A stretch of DNA of 64,000 nt from NCBI RefSeq assembly GCF_001632775.1, contig NZ_CP015249.1, forward strand, positions 3,018,686 through 3,082,685. Reading direction: 5' to 3'. The DNA comes from Dokdonella koreensis DS-123 (GTDB lineage Bacteria > Pseudomonadota > Gammaproteobacteria > Xanthomonadales > Rhodanobacteraceae). Under the pieces are notes generated by a model. That model made no database searches, was not told the DNA's origin, and saw nothing but the letters and a program-made list of their open reading frames with translations. A program made the translations under genes and the position numbers. Positions 22,171-30,919 of this stretch are shown piece by piece (position 1 is the first letter of the stretch; every line of letters starts with the position of its first letter).

Positions 22171-22761
22171 CTATGCGCCGGCCGCGCGCGGCGTATGCAG
22201 GGACTGCATGGCCTTCTCGAACTCGCCGCGGACGGCGAGCGGAAGCACGTCGAACGCCTCGCCGATGGCGGCAAGGATGGCATTCTCGTCGGCCACCGAC
22301 GGCCGGCCGAGCACCCAGGGCGTCACCTTGTCGCGATGGCCGGGATGGCCGATCCCGAGCCGCAGCCGATGGAAGCGGCCGTGCCCGAGGTGGGCGAAGA
22401 TGTCACGCAGGCCGTTCTGGCCGCCGTGGCCGCCGTCGAACTTCAACCGCACCGCGCCGGGAGGAAGATCCAGGTCGTCGTGGACGACGAGCATCTCCTC
22501 CGGCTCGATCTTCCAGTAGCGCAGCGCCGCCGCGACGGCGACGCCGCTCTTGTTCATGTAGGTGGTCGGCTTCTGCAGCCAGACCGTGCCGCCCTCGACG
22601 GCCAGCTTGGCCGTCTCGGCGCTCAGCTTCGTCTCGAAGCCGAAACGGGCGCCCTCGCGCTGGGCGAGGGCATCGGCGAACCAGAACCCGGCGTTGTGCC
22701 GGGTCCTGAGATGCTCGGCCCCGGGATTCCCGAGGCCGACGATGAGCCGCAGGCCGGCCAT
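22171..22761 (-). CDS. pth: Peptidyl-tRNA hydrolase
   Basis: Releases tRNA from peptidyl-tRNAs that drop off the ribosome. It has 196 residues. The N-terminus [11 protein letters not shown] is the family signature. Catalytic His22 sits in RHNAGFW, with Asn70 (TYMNKSG), Asp95 (HDDLDLPPG) and Asn116 (GGQNGLRDI) in the expected places. It starts 24 bp after the rplY stop without an obvious ribosome binding site, suggesting translational coupling. Confidence 0.98.
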   Translation of the reverse strand: MAGLRLIVGLGNPGAEHLRTRHNAGFWFADALAQREGARFGFETKLSAETAKLAVEGGTVWLQKPTTYMNKSGVAVAAALRYWKIEPEEMLVVHDDLDLPPGAVRLKFDGGHGGQNGLRDIFAHLGHGRFHRLRLGIGHPGHRDKVTPWVLGRPSVADENAILAAIGEAFDVLPLAVRGEFEKAMQSLHTPRAAGA

Positions 22762-22785
22762 CGGGAAGCCGAAGCGCCCAGGCGC

Positions 22786-23436
22786 TTACTTCTTCTCGTC
22801 CTTCTTCGCATCCGCCGCAGGCGCGGCGGCGGCATCGGCCGGCACCGGCTCGACCTCTTCCTTGGCCATCTTGGCGATCACGACGGCGATGTCGTGTTCC
22901 TTGCCCAGGCGCAGCTCCGGAATCTCCACGCCCTCGGGCAGGGTGATCTCGGACAGGTGGATGATGTCGCCCAGCGTGATCTGGCCCAGGTCGATCTCGA
23001 TGAACTCCGGCAGGTTGCGCGGCAGGCACGAGACTTCGATTTCGGTCAGCTCGTGCATGACGATCACGCCGCTGGTCTTGCCGGCCGGCGAGGTTTCCTG
23101 GTTCAGGAAGTGCAGCGGCACGCGGGCACGGATCGCCTCGTTCTCGTTGACGCGCTGGAAGTCCAGGTGCAGCAGCTGCTGCTTGAACGGATGGCGCTGC
23201 AGGTCGCGCAGCAGCACCCGCTGCACGTCGCCGCCCAGGCTGAGATCGAGGATCGAGGAGTAGAACCACTCGTTCTGGCTGGCCGCCATGACGTCCTTGT
23301 GGATGATCTGGATGCTGACCGGCTTGAGGTCGCCGCCATAGACGATGGCCGGCACCATGCCGGAACGACGCAGGCGGCGGCTCGCACCCTTGCCCTCGTC
23401 GTTGCGGCGTTCGACATTGATTACGTGAGTTGCCAT
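22786..23436 (-). CDS. rplY: 50S ribosomal protein L25 (long Ctc form)
   Basis: 5S rRNA-binding ribosomal protein. At 216 residues it is the long form: the L25 domain (about residues 1-95, starting MATHVINVERRNDEGKGASRR) is followed by the TL5/Ctc C-terminal beta domain and an Ala/Lys-rich tail (DAKKDEKK). E. coli L25 has only the first domain. The ATG at 23436 follows GAGG by about 9 nt. It lies between prs and pth, the usual gammaproteobacterial order. Confidence 0.97.
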   Translation of the reverse strand: MATHVINVERRNDEGKGASRRLRRSGMVPAIVYGGDLKPVSIQIIHKDVMAASQNEWFYSSILDLSLGGDVQRVLLRDLQRHPFKQQLLHLDFQRVNENEAIRARVPLHFLNQETSPAGKTSGVIVMHELTEIEVSCLPRNLPEFIEIDLGQITLGDIIHLSEITLPEGVEIPELRLGKEHDIAVVIAKMAKEEVEPVPADAAAAPAADAKKDEKK

Positions 23437-23456
23437 TTTTGTTGCCTCTGGAGTTG

Positions 23457-23499
23457 GCCGCCTCGCGGCGGCGTCGGGCTCTCCCGCGACCAGGAGAGC
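23457..23499 (-). terminator. Tandem hairpins in the prs-rplY spacer
   Basis: On the minus transcript a 7-bp stem (GCTCTCC/GGAGAGC, 23478-23499) is followed by a 6-bp GC stem with a GCGA loop (23457-23472), just upstream of rplY. No U-run follows. They may attenuate transcription from prs into rplY or form an L25 leader; neither is shown. Confidence 0.4.
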
Positions 23500-23537
23500 G
23501 GATGAAGTGAAGCGATGAGGATTCCCGGCCGAGGCCG

Positions 23538-24506
23538 TCAATCCACGTACAACGAGCTGACCGATTCGCCGTAGGCGATGCGCCGGATCGTCTCGGCGAG
23601 CAGCTCGGCCACCGACAGCTGCCGGATCTTGCTGACCGCACGCGCCGCCTCGGAAAGCGGAATCGTGTCGGTCACCACCAGCTCGTCGAGCTGCGACCCG
23701 GCCAGGTTCTGCAGCGCCGGACCGGACAGGACCGGGTGCGTGCAGTAGGCGACGACCTTCGCCGCACCGTGCTTCTTGAGCGCGGCGGCCGCGGCGCACA
23801 GCGTGCCGGCGGTATCGACGATGTCGTCGACCAGCACGCAGGTCTTGCCGCTGACGTCGCCGATGATGTTCATGACCGTCGCCTCGTTCGGGCGCGGACG
23901 GCGCTTGTCGATGATCGCCAGGTCCGCGTCGTCGAGGCGCTTGGCGATCGCCCGCGCCCGCACCACGCCGCCGACGTCCGGCGACACCACGATCAGGTTG
24001 TCGCGGCCGTAGCCGCGCCAGATGTCCGCCAGCATCACCGGCGAGGAATAGACGTTGTCCAGCGGGATGTCGAAGAATCCCTGGATCTGGTCCGCGTGCA
24101 GGTCCACGGTCAGCACGTGGTCGGTGCCGACCGCGCCGATCGCCATCGCCGCGACCTTGGCGGTGATCGGCACGCGCGCCGACCGCAGGCGCCGGTCCTG
24201 GCGCGAGTAGCCGAAATACGGCAGCACCGCGGTGATGCTGGACGCCGAGGCGCGCTTGAGCGCGTCGATCAGGGCCAGCAGCTCCATGAAATTGTCGGCG
24301 GTCGGCGCGCAGGTCGGCTGGATCACGAAGACGCGCTGGTTGCGCACGTTCTCCTCGATCTCCACCTGCACTTCGCCGTCGCTGAAGCGCCCGACCTGGG
24401 CCTTGCCCAGCGGCAGCCCCAGGTCCTCGCAGATCGCCGTCGCCAGCGCGCGGTTGGCGTTGCCGGTGAAGACCAGAATCCCGGCCGTATTCGCCATGCT
24501 GTTCAC
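23538..24506 (-). CDS. prs: Ribose-phosphate pyrophosphokinase
   Basis: Makes PRPP from ribose 5-phosphate and ATP for nucleotide, histidine, tryptophan and NAD synthesis. It has 322 residues. Motifs seen: the [10 protein letters not shown] start region, RQDRR with SARVPITAK (ATP/catalytic loop), [11 protein letters not shown] (metal binding) and [12 protein letters not shown] (PRPP-binding loop). I choose the GTG at 24506, six bases after GAGGG. The ATG three codons later would place that site too far away. It is downstream of tRNA-Gln and ispE in the same direction. Confidence 0.97.
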   Translation of the reverse strand: MNSMANTAGILVFTGNANRALATAICEDLGLPLGKAQVGRFSDGEVQVEIEENVRNQRVFVIQPTCAPTADNFMELLALIDALKRASASSITAVLPYFGYSRQDRRLRSARVPITAKVAAMAIGAVGTDHVLTVDLHADQIQGFFDIPLDNVYSSPVMLADIWRGYGRDNLIVVSPDVGGVVRARAIAKRLDDADLAIIDKRRPRPNEATVMNIIGDVSGKTCVLVDDIVDTAGTLCAAAAALKKHGAAKVVAYCTHPVLSGPALQNLAGSQLDELVVTDTIPLSEAARAVSKIRQLSVAELLAETIRRIAYGESVSSLYVD

Positions 24507-24555
24507 GTGTCGCCCTCGTCAGCTGCCACACAGGCCACGCCGGAACCGGTCGAAG

Positions 24556-24630
24556 TGGCTGGGGCGGCAGGATTCGAACCTGCGAATGCCGGGATCAAAA
24601 CCCGGTGCCTTACCACTTGGCGACGCCCCA
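24556..24630 (-). tRNA. tRNA-Gln (anticodon TTG)
   Basis: A 75-nt cloverleaf with acceptor TGGGGCG/CGCCCCA, D arm TCGCCAAGTGGTAAGGCA, anticodon TTG in the loop TTTTGAT, T loop GGTTCGAATCC and an encoded CCA. It lies between ispE and prs, the same position as in Pseudomonas. Confidence 0.97.
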
Positions 24631-24700
24631 GCAAACCGATGCGATTCCCGGCAAGGCCGGCGCCGCCCGTTTCCCCGCGGGAAACGACCACCGTCCGGTG

Positions 24701-25594
24701 TCAGGAATCGCTGTTGTCTTCCCCCTCCCGGCGCTCCAGCATCGCGTGCAGCGGCGAACGGTCCAGGCCCTGCGCGACGAAGGCCGTCATGCCCGCCGGT
24801 CGATCGCCCGCCAACCGATACCCGTCCTCCGCACTCGCGACCGGCACGAACACTGCCGATCCCGAGCCGCTCAGCCGCGCGACGCCATGCGGCTCGAGCC
24901 ATTCGAACGCCCGCGCCACCGCCGGATAGCGCCGGCGCACGAGCGGCTCGAAGGCGTTGAACGCCGTTTCGCCCGAAAGGAAACGTGAAATTGTCGTAGC
25001 TGGCGTATCGCGTGTCAATTCCGGTGCCCGAAACAGGTCGGCGGTGGGCACGTGCACGCCGGGATGGACCACCAGGTACCACTGCGGCGCCAGCGCCAGC
25101 GGTGTCAGGCGCTCGCCGATGCCCTCGGCGAAGGCGGACCGGCCCTGCACGAACACCGGCACGTCGGCCCCCAGGCGCAGTCCCAGCTCGGCCAGGTCGT
25201 CCATCGCCAGGCCGCATCCCCACAGCCGGTTCAGCGCCACCAGCACCGTGGCCGCGTCGGAACTCCCGCCGCCCAGCCCGGCGCCGAGCGGGATGTGCTT
25301 CTCGACCAGGATGTCCGCGCCGGCACCGGTCCCGCAGGCGGCCTGCAGCGCAGCGGCGGCGCGGACCGCCAGGTCGTCCTCCGGCGGAACGCCGGCCGGG
25401 CCGTCGTGACGGACGATGCGGCCGTCGGCGCGCGGCCGCAGGCGGATGCGATCGCCCCAGTCGAGCAGGTGGAACACCGTCTGCAGCTGGTGATAGCCGT
25501 CCGCGCGACGGCCGACGATGTGCAGGAACAGGTTCAGCTTGGCCGGCGCCGGCCAGGACGACCAGCCCGGACCGGCCGGCGCCGGTGCGGTCAT
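24701..25594 (-). CDS. ispE: 4-diphosphocytidyl-2-C-methyl-D-erythritol kinase
   Basis: GHMP kinase that phosphorylates CDP-methylerythritol in the MEP pathway to isoprenoids. It has 297 residues. The substrate motif PAKLNLFLHIVGRRADGYH is at about residues 16-34, the glycine-rich ATP loop PLGAGLGGGSSDAATVL at about 102-118, and the third GHMP motif ARLSGSGSAVF near 243. Its ATG overlaps the lolB stop (ATGA), so the two are translationally coupled. Confidence 0.97.
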   Translation of the reverse strand: MTAPAPAGPGWSSWPAPAKLNLFLHIVGRRADGYHQLQTVFHLLDWGDRIRLRPRADGRIVRHDGPAGVPPEDDLAVRAAAALQAACGTGAGADILVEKHIPLGAGLGGGSSDAATVLVALNRLWGCGLAMDDLAELGLRLGADVPVFVQGRSAFAEGIGERLTPLALAPQWYLVVHPGVHVPTADLFRAPELTRDTPATTISRFLSGETAFNAFEPLVRRRYPAVARAFEWLEPHGVARLSGSGSAVFVPVASAEDGYRLAGDRPAGMTAFVAQGLDRSPLHAMLERREGEDNSDS

Positions 25595-26181
25595 CGGGAC
25601 TGCCAGCGCTGGATCGCCAGCCGGATGCGGTAGTCGCCCTGCTCGGCGAACAGCTTGCGGGGCAGCGGCGGGGCCGCGTCGTCGTAGTCCAGGTAGCGCA
25701 CGACCCAGCCGCCTTCGCGGATCTCCTGCGGCAGGCCGTCTTCGCGGAAGCGGATGTCGGCATCGCTGCGCGAGCGCAGCGCGCGCACCCAGTCCGCCAG
25801 CTCGGCGACCGGCACGCGCCAGCCCAGCTCGCGGCGCAGCAGGTCCTCGGCGCTGGCGTCCGCCACCGCGCCGGCACGCAGGCCCTCGAGCACGGCATGC
25901 GTGCCGTCCCCGCTCAAGATCCAGGTCTTGCCGGTGACCGGGGCATGCACCTGGAAGCGGAACCGGTCGCCGTCCTGCGTCCAGTTGAGCGTGCCGCTGC
26001 CGCTGTCGCGGCCGTCGGAAACACCGATGCGCGCCGTCAACGCCCAGTTGCGCGTACCCGCCAAGACGGCCTCGCGCTCGGCCTGGGCCGCCATCCGCCC
26101 GGCGTCGGGCCGGATGCCGGTGCTGACGCAGCCGGCCGCCAGCAGCATCAGCCCGAGCAGGCCGCAGAACCGCCACCGCAT
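25591..26181 (-). CDS. lolB: Outer-membrane lipoprotein receptor LolB
   Basis: Accepts lipoproteins from LolA and inserts them into the inner leaflet of the outer membrane. It has 196 residues. The N-terminal signal ends in the lipobox LLAAGC, giving Cys18, and the mature part has the LolB fold with NWALTARIGVSDG and GSGTLNWTQDGDRF. It lies 8 bp after the TPR lipoprotein stop and overlaps ispE. The order lolB-ispE-prs is conserved and supports a protein that is poorly conserved in sequence. Confidence 0.93.
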   Translation of the reverse strand: MRWRFCGLLGLMLLAAGCVSTGIRPDAGRMAAQAEREAVLAGTRNWALTARIGVSDGRDSGSGTLNWTQDGDRFRFQVHAPVTGKTWILSGDGTHAVLEGLRAGAVADASAEDLLRRELGWRVPVAELADWVRALRSRSDADIRFREDGLPQEIREGGWVVRYLDYDDAAPPLPRKLFAEQGDYRIRLAIQRWQSR

Positions 26182-26189
26182 CGACCGGC

Positions 26190-27935
26190 TCACGAATCGA
26201 GCCGCCGGATCGTTTCGACCAGGGTCGCGTTGTCCGGATCGGCCCGGCGGCCCTCGTTCCAGACTCGCCGCGCCTCCTCGCGCTGGCCGCTGACCCACAG
26301 GACCTCGCCCAGGTGCGCGGCGATTTCCGGGTCGGGCATCTTCTCGTAGGCGCGCCGCAGCGTCGCCACGGCCTCGTCGACGCGGCCGAGGCGGTACTGC
26401 ACCCAGCCCAGGCTGTCGATGATCGTCGGCTCGTCGGGCTTCAGGGCGATCGCCCGCTCGATCAGGTCGAGCGCCTCGGCCCAGCGGTCGGTCATGTCGG
26501 CCAGCGTGTAGCCGAGCGCGTTGAGCGCGGTCGGGTCGTCCGGGTCGAGTGCGATCATCCGGCGCAGGTCCGCCTCGGCCGCGCCGATGTCCTTGAGCTC
26601 GATCGCCAGCATCGCCCGCGCGTACAGCAGGCGGGCATCGTCGGGCAGGCTGTTGAGGCCGCGCTGATAGACGGCCACGGCCTCGGTCTTGCGGCCGTGG
26701 CGCTTGAGCAGGTCGCCCTGGACGAGGAAGACGGTGCCGAGCTGCTCGCCGTCGTCGGCGGCATCCGGCTCCAGCGAGCGCAGCAGCGCCAGCGCCTCGT
26801 CGGTACGTCCGCCATCGTCGAGCAGGACCGCCTGGCGGGTCTGGGCCTCGAACCAGCGTTCGTCGTCGCGGGGAACGTCGCGGTACCAGGCGCGCGCCTG
26901 GGCCGGCTGTTCCACCAGCTCGGCCAGCTGACCGAGCAGATACAGACGGGTGCCGCTGCGCGGCGAGGTATCGGCCTGGACCTCGCGATACAGCGCGGCG
27001 AGCGTCGCCTTGTCCTCGGCGCGCGCGGCATAGGCGGCGCGGGCGGCGAAGATCGTGTCGTCCTGCGGGCCGGTCGAGAGCACGCGTGCAGCGGCGGCGT
27101 TGTCGCCCGACTCGGCCAGCAGGGCCGCATAGCCGCCACGCAGCCGGGCATCGCCCGGGCGGCGCCGGACGCCTTCGGCGAAGATGTCGCGCGCCCGGCC
27201 GCGATCGCCGCGATCGAGCGCCAGCCGTGCCTTCCAGCCGTAGGCATCGGCGCTGTGGAAGCGCGTGACCGCCTCGTCGGCGAGGCGATCGGCCAAGGGG
27301 CGGTTCTCCAGCTTGTAGGCCAGCTGGCTCACCGCCAGCCAGGCCGCCGGCTTGTCGCCGAGCCGCGCGGGACTGGCCAGGCGATCGAGCACGCCGGCCG
27401 CGACCGCCTTGTCGTTCGAGGCCAGCAGCACCTGGGCAGCCAGGCGCCAGGCCTGCTCGTCGGCGGTGTCGACCAGGGCCGTCAGCAGCCGGGTCGCCGC
27501 CGCCACGTCGCCCTCGCCGAGCGCGATCCAGGCCTCCGCCTGACGTGTGCCGAGGGCTGCCGGCGCCAGCTGCCGCCAGCGCGCCAGCGCGGTCCGCGCC
27601 AGCGCCCAGTCGCGCACCGCGAGCGCCAGCTGCGTGGACTGCTCGGCGATGGCGGGATCGGCCGAAAGCCGGGCCGCCTCGACGAACCGGCCGGCGGCGG
27701 CGGCAAGGTCGCCATCCTGCACGGCGAACTGGCCGGCGATCAGCTGGAGCAGCAGGTCGTCGTGCGCATCGACCGGCGCGATCGTGACCGCGCCGGGGGG
27801 CCGGGCGGGTGCGCTCGACGGCCGCGGCACCGTCGCACAGGCGGTCAGCAGCACGACCAGGCCCGACGCGGCAAGATGCCGCAAGCGATGCCTGCCTGCT
27901 GCGGCCAGTCGGGCGGGACGGAATGAGAATCGCAT
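26190..27935 (-). CDS. TPR-repeat outer-membrane lipoprotein, LbcA-like
   Basis: Predicted lipoprotein of 581 residues. The signal peptide ends in LLTAC (Cys33, from the start MRFSFRPARLAAAG). Almost all the rest is tetratricopeptide repeats, clearest at about residues 420-570 (DPDDPTALNALGYTLAD, KPDEPTIIDSLGWVQYRLGR). It occupies the position, between hemA and lolB, of the P. aeruginosa gene for LbcA, which activates the C-terminal processing protease CtpA. That role is inferred from synteny and architecture. An ATG 21 codons upstream (27998) would destroy the signal peptide. Confidence 0.8.
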   Translation of the reverse strand: MRFSFRPARLAAAGRHRLRHLAASGLVVLLTACATVPRPSSAPARPPGAVTIAPVDAHDDLLLQLIAGQFAVQDGDLAAAAGRFVEAARLSADPAIAEQSTQLALAVRDWALARTALARWRQLAPAALGTRQAEAWIALGEGDVAAATRLLTALVDTADEQAWRLAAQVLLASNDKAVAAGVLDRLASPARLGDKPAAWLAVSQLAYKLENRPLADRLADEAVTRFHSADAYGWKARLALDRGDRGRARDIFAEGVRRRPGDARLRGGYAALLAESGDNAAAARVLSTGPQDDTIFAARAAYAARAEDKATLAALYREVQADTSPRSGTRLYLLGQLAELVEQPAQARAWYRDVPRDDERWFEAQTRQAVLLDDGGRTDEALALLRSLEPDAADDGEQLGTVFLVQGDLLKRHGRKTEAVAVYQRGLNSLPDDARLLYARAMLAIELKDIGAAEADLRRMIALDPDDPTALNALGYTLADMTDRWAEALDLIERAIALKPDEPTIIDSLGWVQYRLGRVDEAVATLRRAYEKMPDPEIAAHLGEVLWVSGQREEARRVWNEGRRADPDNATLVETIRRLDS

Positions 27936-28465
27936 GCAAGGCCTTGTCGGAACTGGAATACCGGCTTGAAGTGACAGCGCGGCGCCCGCACAATTCACGC
28001 CGGTCGCAGGTCCGCTCCGCGCGAGCCGCCTTGCGAGTCCGCGCCTGCGGTGCCGGGTCAGACGACGTGTGCGGAATCGTCGGATCTAAGCTTAGCTGAT
28101 TGCTGCCTACGTGATCGTTAGCGGATTGTGCAAGTGAATGCCGTCGCCCGTGTCCTTCCCGTTCCGGCGCCGCCTCGGCCGGCGATCGTGCGGGCGATTC
28201 GTTCCGCCGATCTGGCTCCGCCTCTCAACATCGTGGACTATGCGCGTGTGAACAACGCTCCGGCCCCCCATCGCCGGGCCGGCAACCGCTTGCCGGCTCC
28301 TGTCTCGCCTCCGGTCGCCGGCGACGCATCGCCGCGGCGGGCGCGTGCGGGCATGGAACGGGTGCTCGCACCGATCCCCGCACCCGCCGTGATCCCCGTG
28401 CGGGCCGCGGCCGGAACCGGCCGGCTCCAGCCGGCCGCCCGCACATGGCCGCCGCGTTCGCATCG
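27936..28465. other. Divergent promoter region between the TPR lipoprotein and hemA
   Basis: These 530 bp carry no gene. The segment 28075-28135 is much richer in A/T than its surroundings and contains the 10-bp palindrome CTAAGCTTAG (28086-28095). It probably holds the divergent promoters for hemA-prfA and for the lipoprotein-lolB-ispE operon. I cannot assign -35/-10 boxes with confidence. Confidence 0.5.
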
Positions 28466-29731
28466 ATGGCGCTGATCGCCCTCGGGCTGAACCACCTGAC
28501 GGCACCGGTCGCCCTGCGCGAGCGGATCGCCTTCGCGCCCGAGGCCACGCCCGAGGCGCTGGCCGGCCTCTCGTCGCTGCCCGGCGTGCGCGAGGCGGCG
28601 ATCCTTTCGACCTGCAACCGGACCGAGCTCTACTGCACGGTCGAGCCCGGCGCCGAGAGCCTGCCCGGGGAATGGCTGCACCAGCACCACCGCCTGCACG
28701 GCCACCGGCTCGACGAATTCCTCTACCGGCACGACGATGCCGAGGCGGTCCGGCACATCTTCCGCGTCGCGACCGGCCTGGAATCCCTGGTCCTCGGCGA
28801 GCCGCAGATCCTGGGCCAGGTCAAGGACGCCTATCAGATCGCGCGGTCGTCGCAGACGCTCAAGGCGCCGCTGGACCGGTTGTTCCAGAACACGTTCGCG
28901 GTGGCCAAGCGCGTGCGCAGCGACACGCGCATCGGCGCGCACCCGGTCTCGGTCGCCTATACGGCGGTGCGCATGGTCGAGCGCCTGTTCGCCGACCTGT
29001 CCAAGGCCTGCGTGCTGCTGATCGGCGCCGGCGAGACGATCGAGCTGACCGCGCGGCACCTGGCCGAGGCGCAGGTCCGGCGCACGATCGTCGCCAACCG
29101 CACCCTGGAGCATGCCCAGACACTGGCGGCCAGTGTCGGCGGCTACGCGATCGCGCTGGACGACCTGCCGCGGCACCTGCCGGAAGCGGACATCGTCATC
29201 AGCTCGACCGCCGCGCGCGAGCCGATCCTCGATCGCTCCGGGGTCGCCGCCGCATTGGCGAGCCGCCGGCATCGCCCGATGTTCCTGGTCGACATCGCGG
29301 TCCCGCGCGACATCGCGCCGGACGTGGCCGAGCTCGACGACGTGTTCCTGTACACGATCGATGACCTGCGCTCGGTCATCGACGAGAGCCTGCGCAGCCG
29401 CCAGGCGGCCGCCAAGGAGGCCGAAGCGTTGATCGAGCTGCAGGTCGAGCATTTCATGGGCTGGTGGCGCGCGCTGGAGCTGCGCAACCCGGTCGGCGAG
29501 CTGCGCCGCAGCGCCGAGGCCCATCGCGACGAAGTCCTGGAGAAGGCGCGTGCCCTGCTCGCCCGCGGCCGCCCGGCCGACGAGGCGCTCGCCTTCCTCG
29601 CCAATACCCTCACCAACAAGCTGCTGCATGCGCCGAGCGCGAACCTGCGCAGCGCGGCGTTGCGCGGCGACGTCGACCTGCTCACGGCTGCCGAGCGCCT
29701 GTTCGACGCCCCGTCCGATACCACCGAATGA
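28466..29731 (+). CDS. hemA: Glutamyl-tRNA reductase
   Basis: Reduces glutamyl-tRNA to glutamate-1-semialdehyde with NADPH, the first step of C5 haem biosynthesis. From the start [20 protein letters not shown] it has 421 residues and places the catalytic cysteine at position 50 (STCNRTE), as in enterobacteria. An ATG seven codons earlier would shift this. [16 protein letters not shown] and the NADP-binding [16 protein letters not shown] (about residues 181-196) are intact. It overlaps prfA by four bases. There is no clear ribosome binding site. Confidence 0.97.
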   Translation: MALIALGLNHLTAPVALRERIAFAPEATPEALAGLSSLPGVREAAILSTCNRTELYCTVEPGAESLPGEWLHQHHRLHGHRLDEFLYRHDDAEAVRHIFRVATGLESLVLGEPQILGQVKDAYQIARSSQTLKAPLDRLFQNTFAVAKRVRSDTRIGAHPVSVAYTAVRMVERLFADLSKACVLLIGAGETIELTARHLAEAQVRRTIVANRTLEHAQTLAASVGGYAIALDDLPRHLPEADIVISSTAAREPILDRSGVAAALASRRHRPMFLVDIAVPRDIAPDVAELDDVFLYTIDDLRSVIDESLRSRQAAAKEAEALIELQVEHFMGWWRALELRNPVGELRRSAEAHRDEVLEKARALLARGRPADEALAFLANTLTNKLLHAPSANLRSAALRGDVDLLTAAERLFDAPSDTTE

Positions 29732-30810
29732 CACCCTCGATACGCCGCAAACTCGAACAGCTGGCCGAACGCCACCAGGAACTCGAACACCTGCTCGCCA
29801 CGCCGGAGGTGCTGGCCGATGCGCGCCGGCTGCGCGAGATCTCGCGTGAGCACGCGCAGCTGGGGCCGCTCGCCGCCGGACTGGCGGACTACGACCGCAC
29901 GACCGCCGCGATCGGCGCCGCGCAGGCGATGCTGCAGGACCCGGAGCTGCGCGAGCTGGCCGACGAGGAAATCGCCGGTCTGGAGCGGCGGCTCGGCGAG
30001 CTGGACGACGAGCTGAACCTGCACCTGATCCCGAAGGATCCGCGCGACGAGGCCAACCTGTTCCTCGAAGTCCGCGCCGGCACCGGCGGCGACGAAGCGG
30101 CGATCTTCGCCGGCGACCTGCTGCGCATGTACGCGCGCTATGCCGAAAACCGCGGCTGGCGCGTGGAGGTGCTGTCGACCAGTCCCGGCGAGCACGGCGG
30201 CTACAAGGAAGCCATTGCGCGCATCGAGGGCCAGGGGGCCTATTCCCGTCTCAAGTACGAGTCGGGCACCCACCGCGTGCAGCGCGTACCGGAGACCGAG
30301 GCGCAGGGACGCATCCACACCTCCGCGGCGACGGTGGCGATCCTGCCCGAGCTCGACGAGATCGACGAGATCGAGATCCGCGACGCGGACCTCAAGGTCG
30401 ACACCTTCCGCGCGTCCGGCGCCGGCGGCCAGCACGTCAACAAGACCGACTCGGCGATCCGCATGACCCACCTGCCGAGCGGCATCGTGGTCGAATGCCA
30501 GGACGAGCGCAGCCAGCACAAGAACCGCGCCCGTGCGCTGTCGCTGCTGAAGGCGCGCCTGCTCGACGATGAGCGCGCCAAGCAGAACGCCGCCCAGGCC
30601 GAGTCGCGCCGGCTGCAGGTCGGCTCCGGCGACCGCAGCCAACGCATCCGCACCTACAACTTCCCGCAGGGGCGCGTGACCGACCACCGCGTCAACCTGA
30701 CGCTGTACCGCCTGCCCGAGATCGTCGCCGGCGACCTGGACGAGCTGGTCGACACGCTCACGCGCGAGGACCAGGCCGACCAGCTCCAGCAGCTGGCCGG
30801 GAACGCCTGA
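29728..30810 (+). CDS. prfA: Peptide chain release factor 1
   Basis: Recognises UAA and UAG stop codons and triggers peptide release. It has 360 residues. The anticodon-like PxT motif reads P-E-T in [16 protein letters not shown]. The catalytic GGQ lies in [18 protein letters not shown] at about residues 228-245, and the C-terminal [14 protein letters not shown] is typical. ATGA overlap with hemA indicates coupling. The missing neighbour is prmC, which often follows prfA; here a glycosyltransferase-like gene follows instead. Confidence 0.98.
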   Translation: MTPSIRRKLEQLAERHQELEHLLATPEVLADARRLREISREHAQLGPLAAGLADYDRTTAAIGAAQAMLQDPELRELADEEIAGLERRLGELDDELNLHLIPKDPRDEANLFLEVRAGTGGDEAAIFAGDLLRMYARYAENRGWRVEVLSTSPGEHGGYKEAIARIEGQGAYSRLKYESGTHRVQRVPETEAQGRIHTSAATVAILPELDEIDEIEIRDADLKVDTFRASGAGGQHVNKTDSAIRMTHLPSGIVVECQDERSQHKNRARALSLLKARLLDDERAKQNAAQAESRRLQVGSGDRSQRIRTYNFPQGRVTDHRVNLTLYRLPEIVAGDLDELVDTLTREDQADQLQQLAGNA

Positions 30811-30919
30811 GCGGCGGCGGCCACCGGCGGGCGGCGACCGTTCTGCGGGTGCCGGCCGGAGCCGGCATGCCGGTAGCGACAGGCTGGCGCCGGCGACCGG
30901 GGTGGTTTAGCGTGGCGGC

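Noticed and set aside
22786-24531. A single 581-codon frame spanning rplY and most of prs
   Set aside because: It is an accidental read-through in another frame of prs. The true proteins are rplY (22786-23436) and prs (23538-24506).
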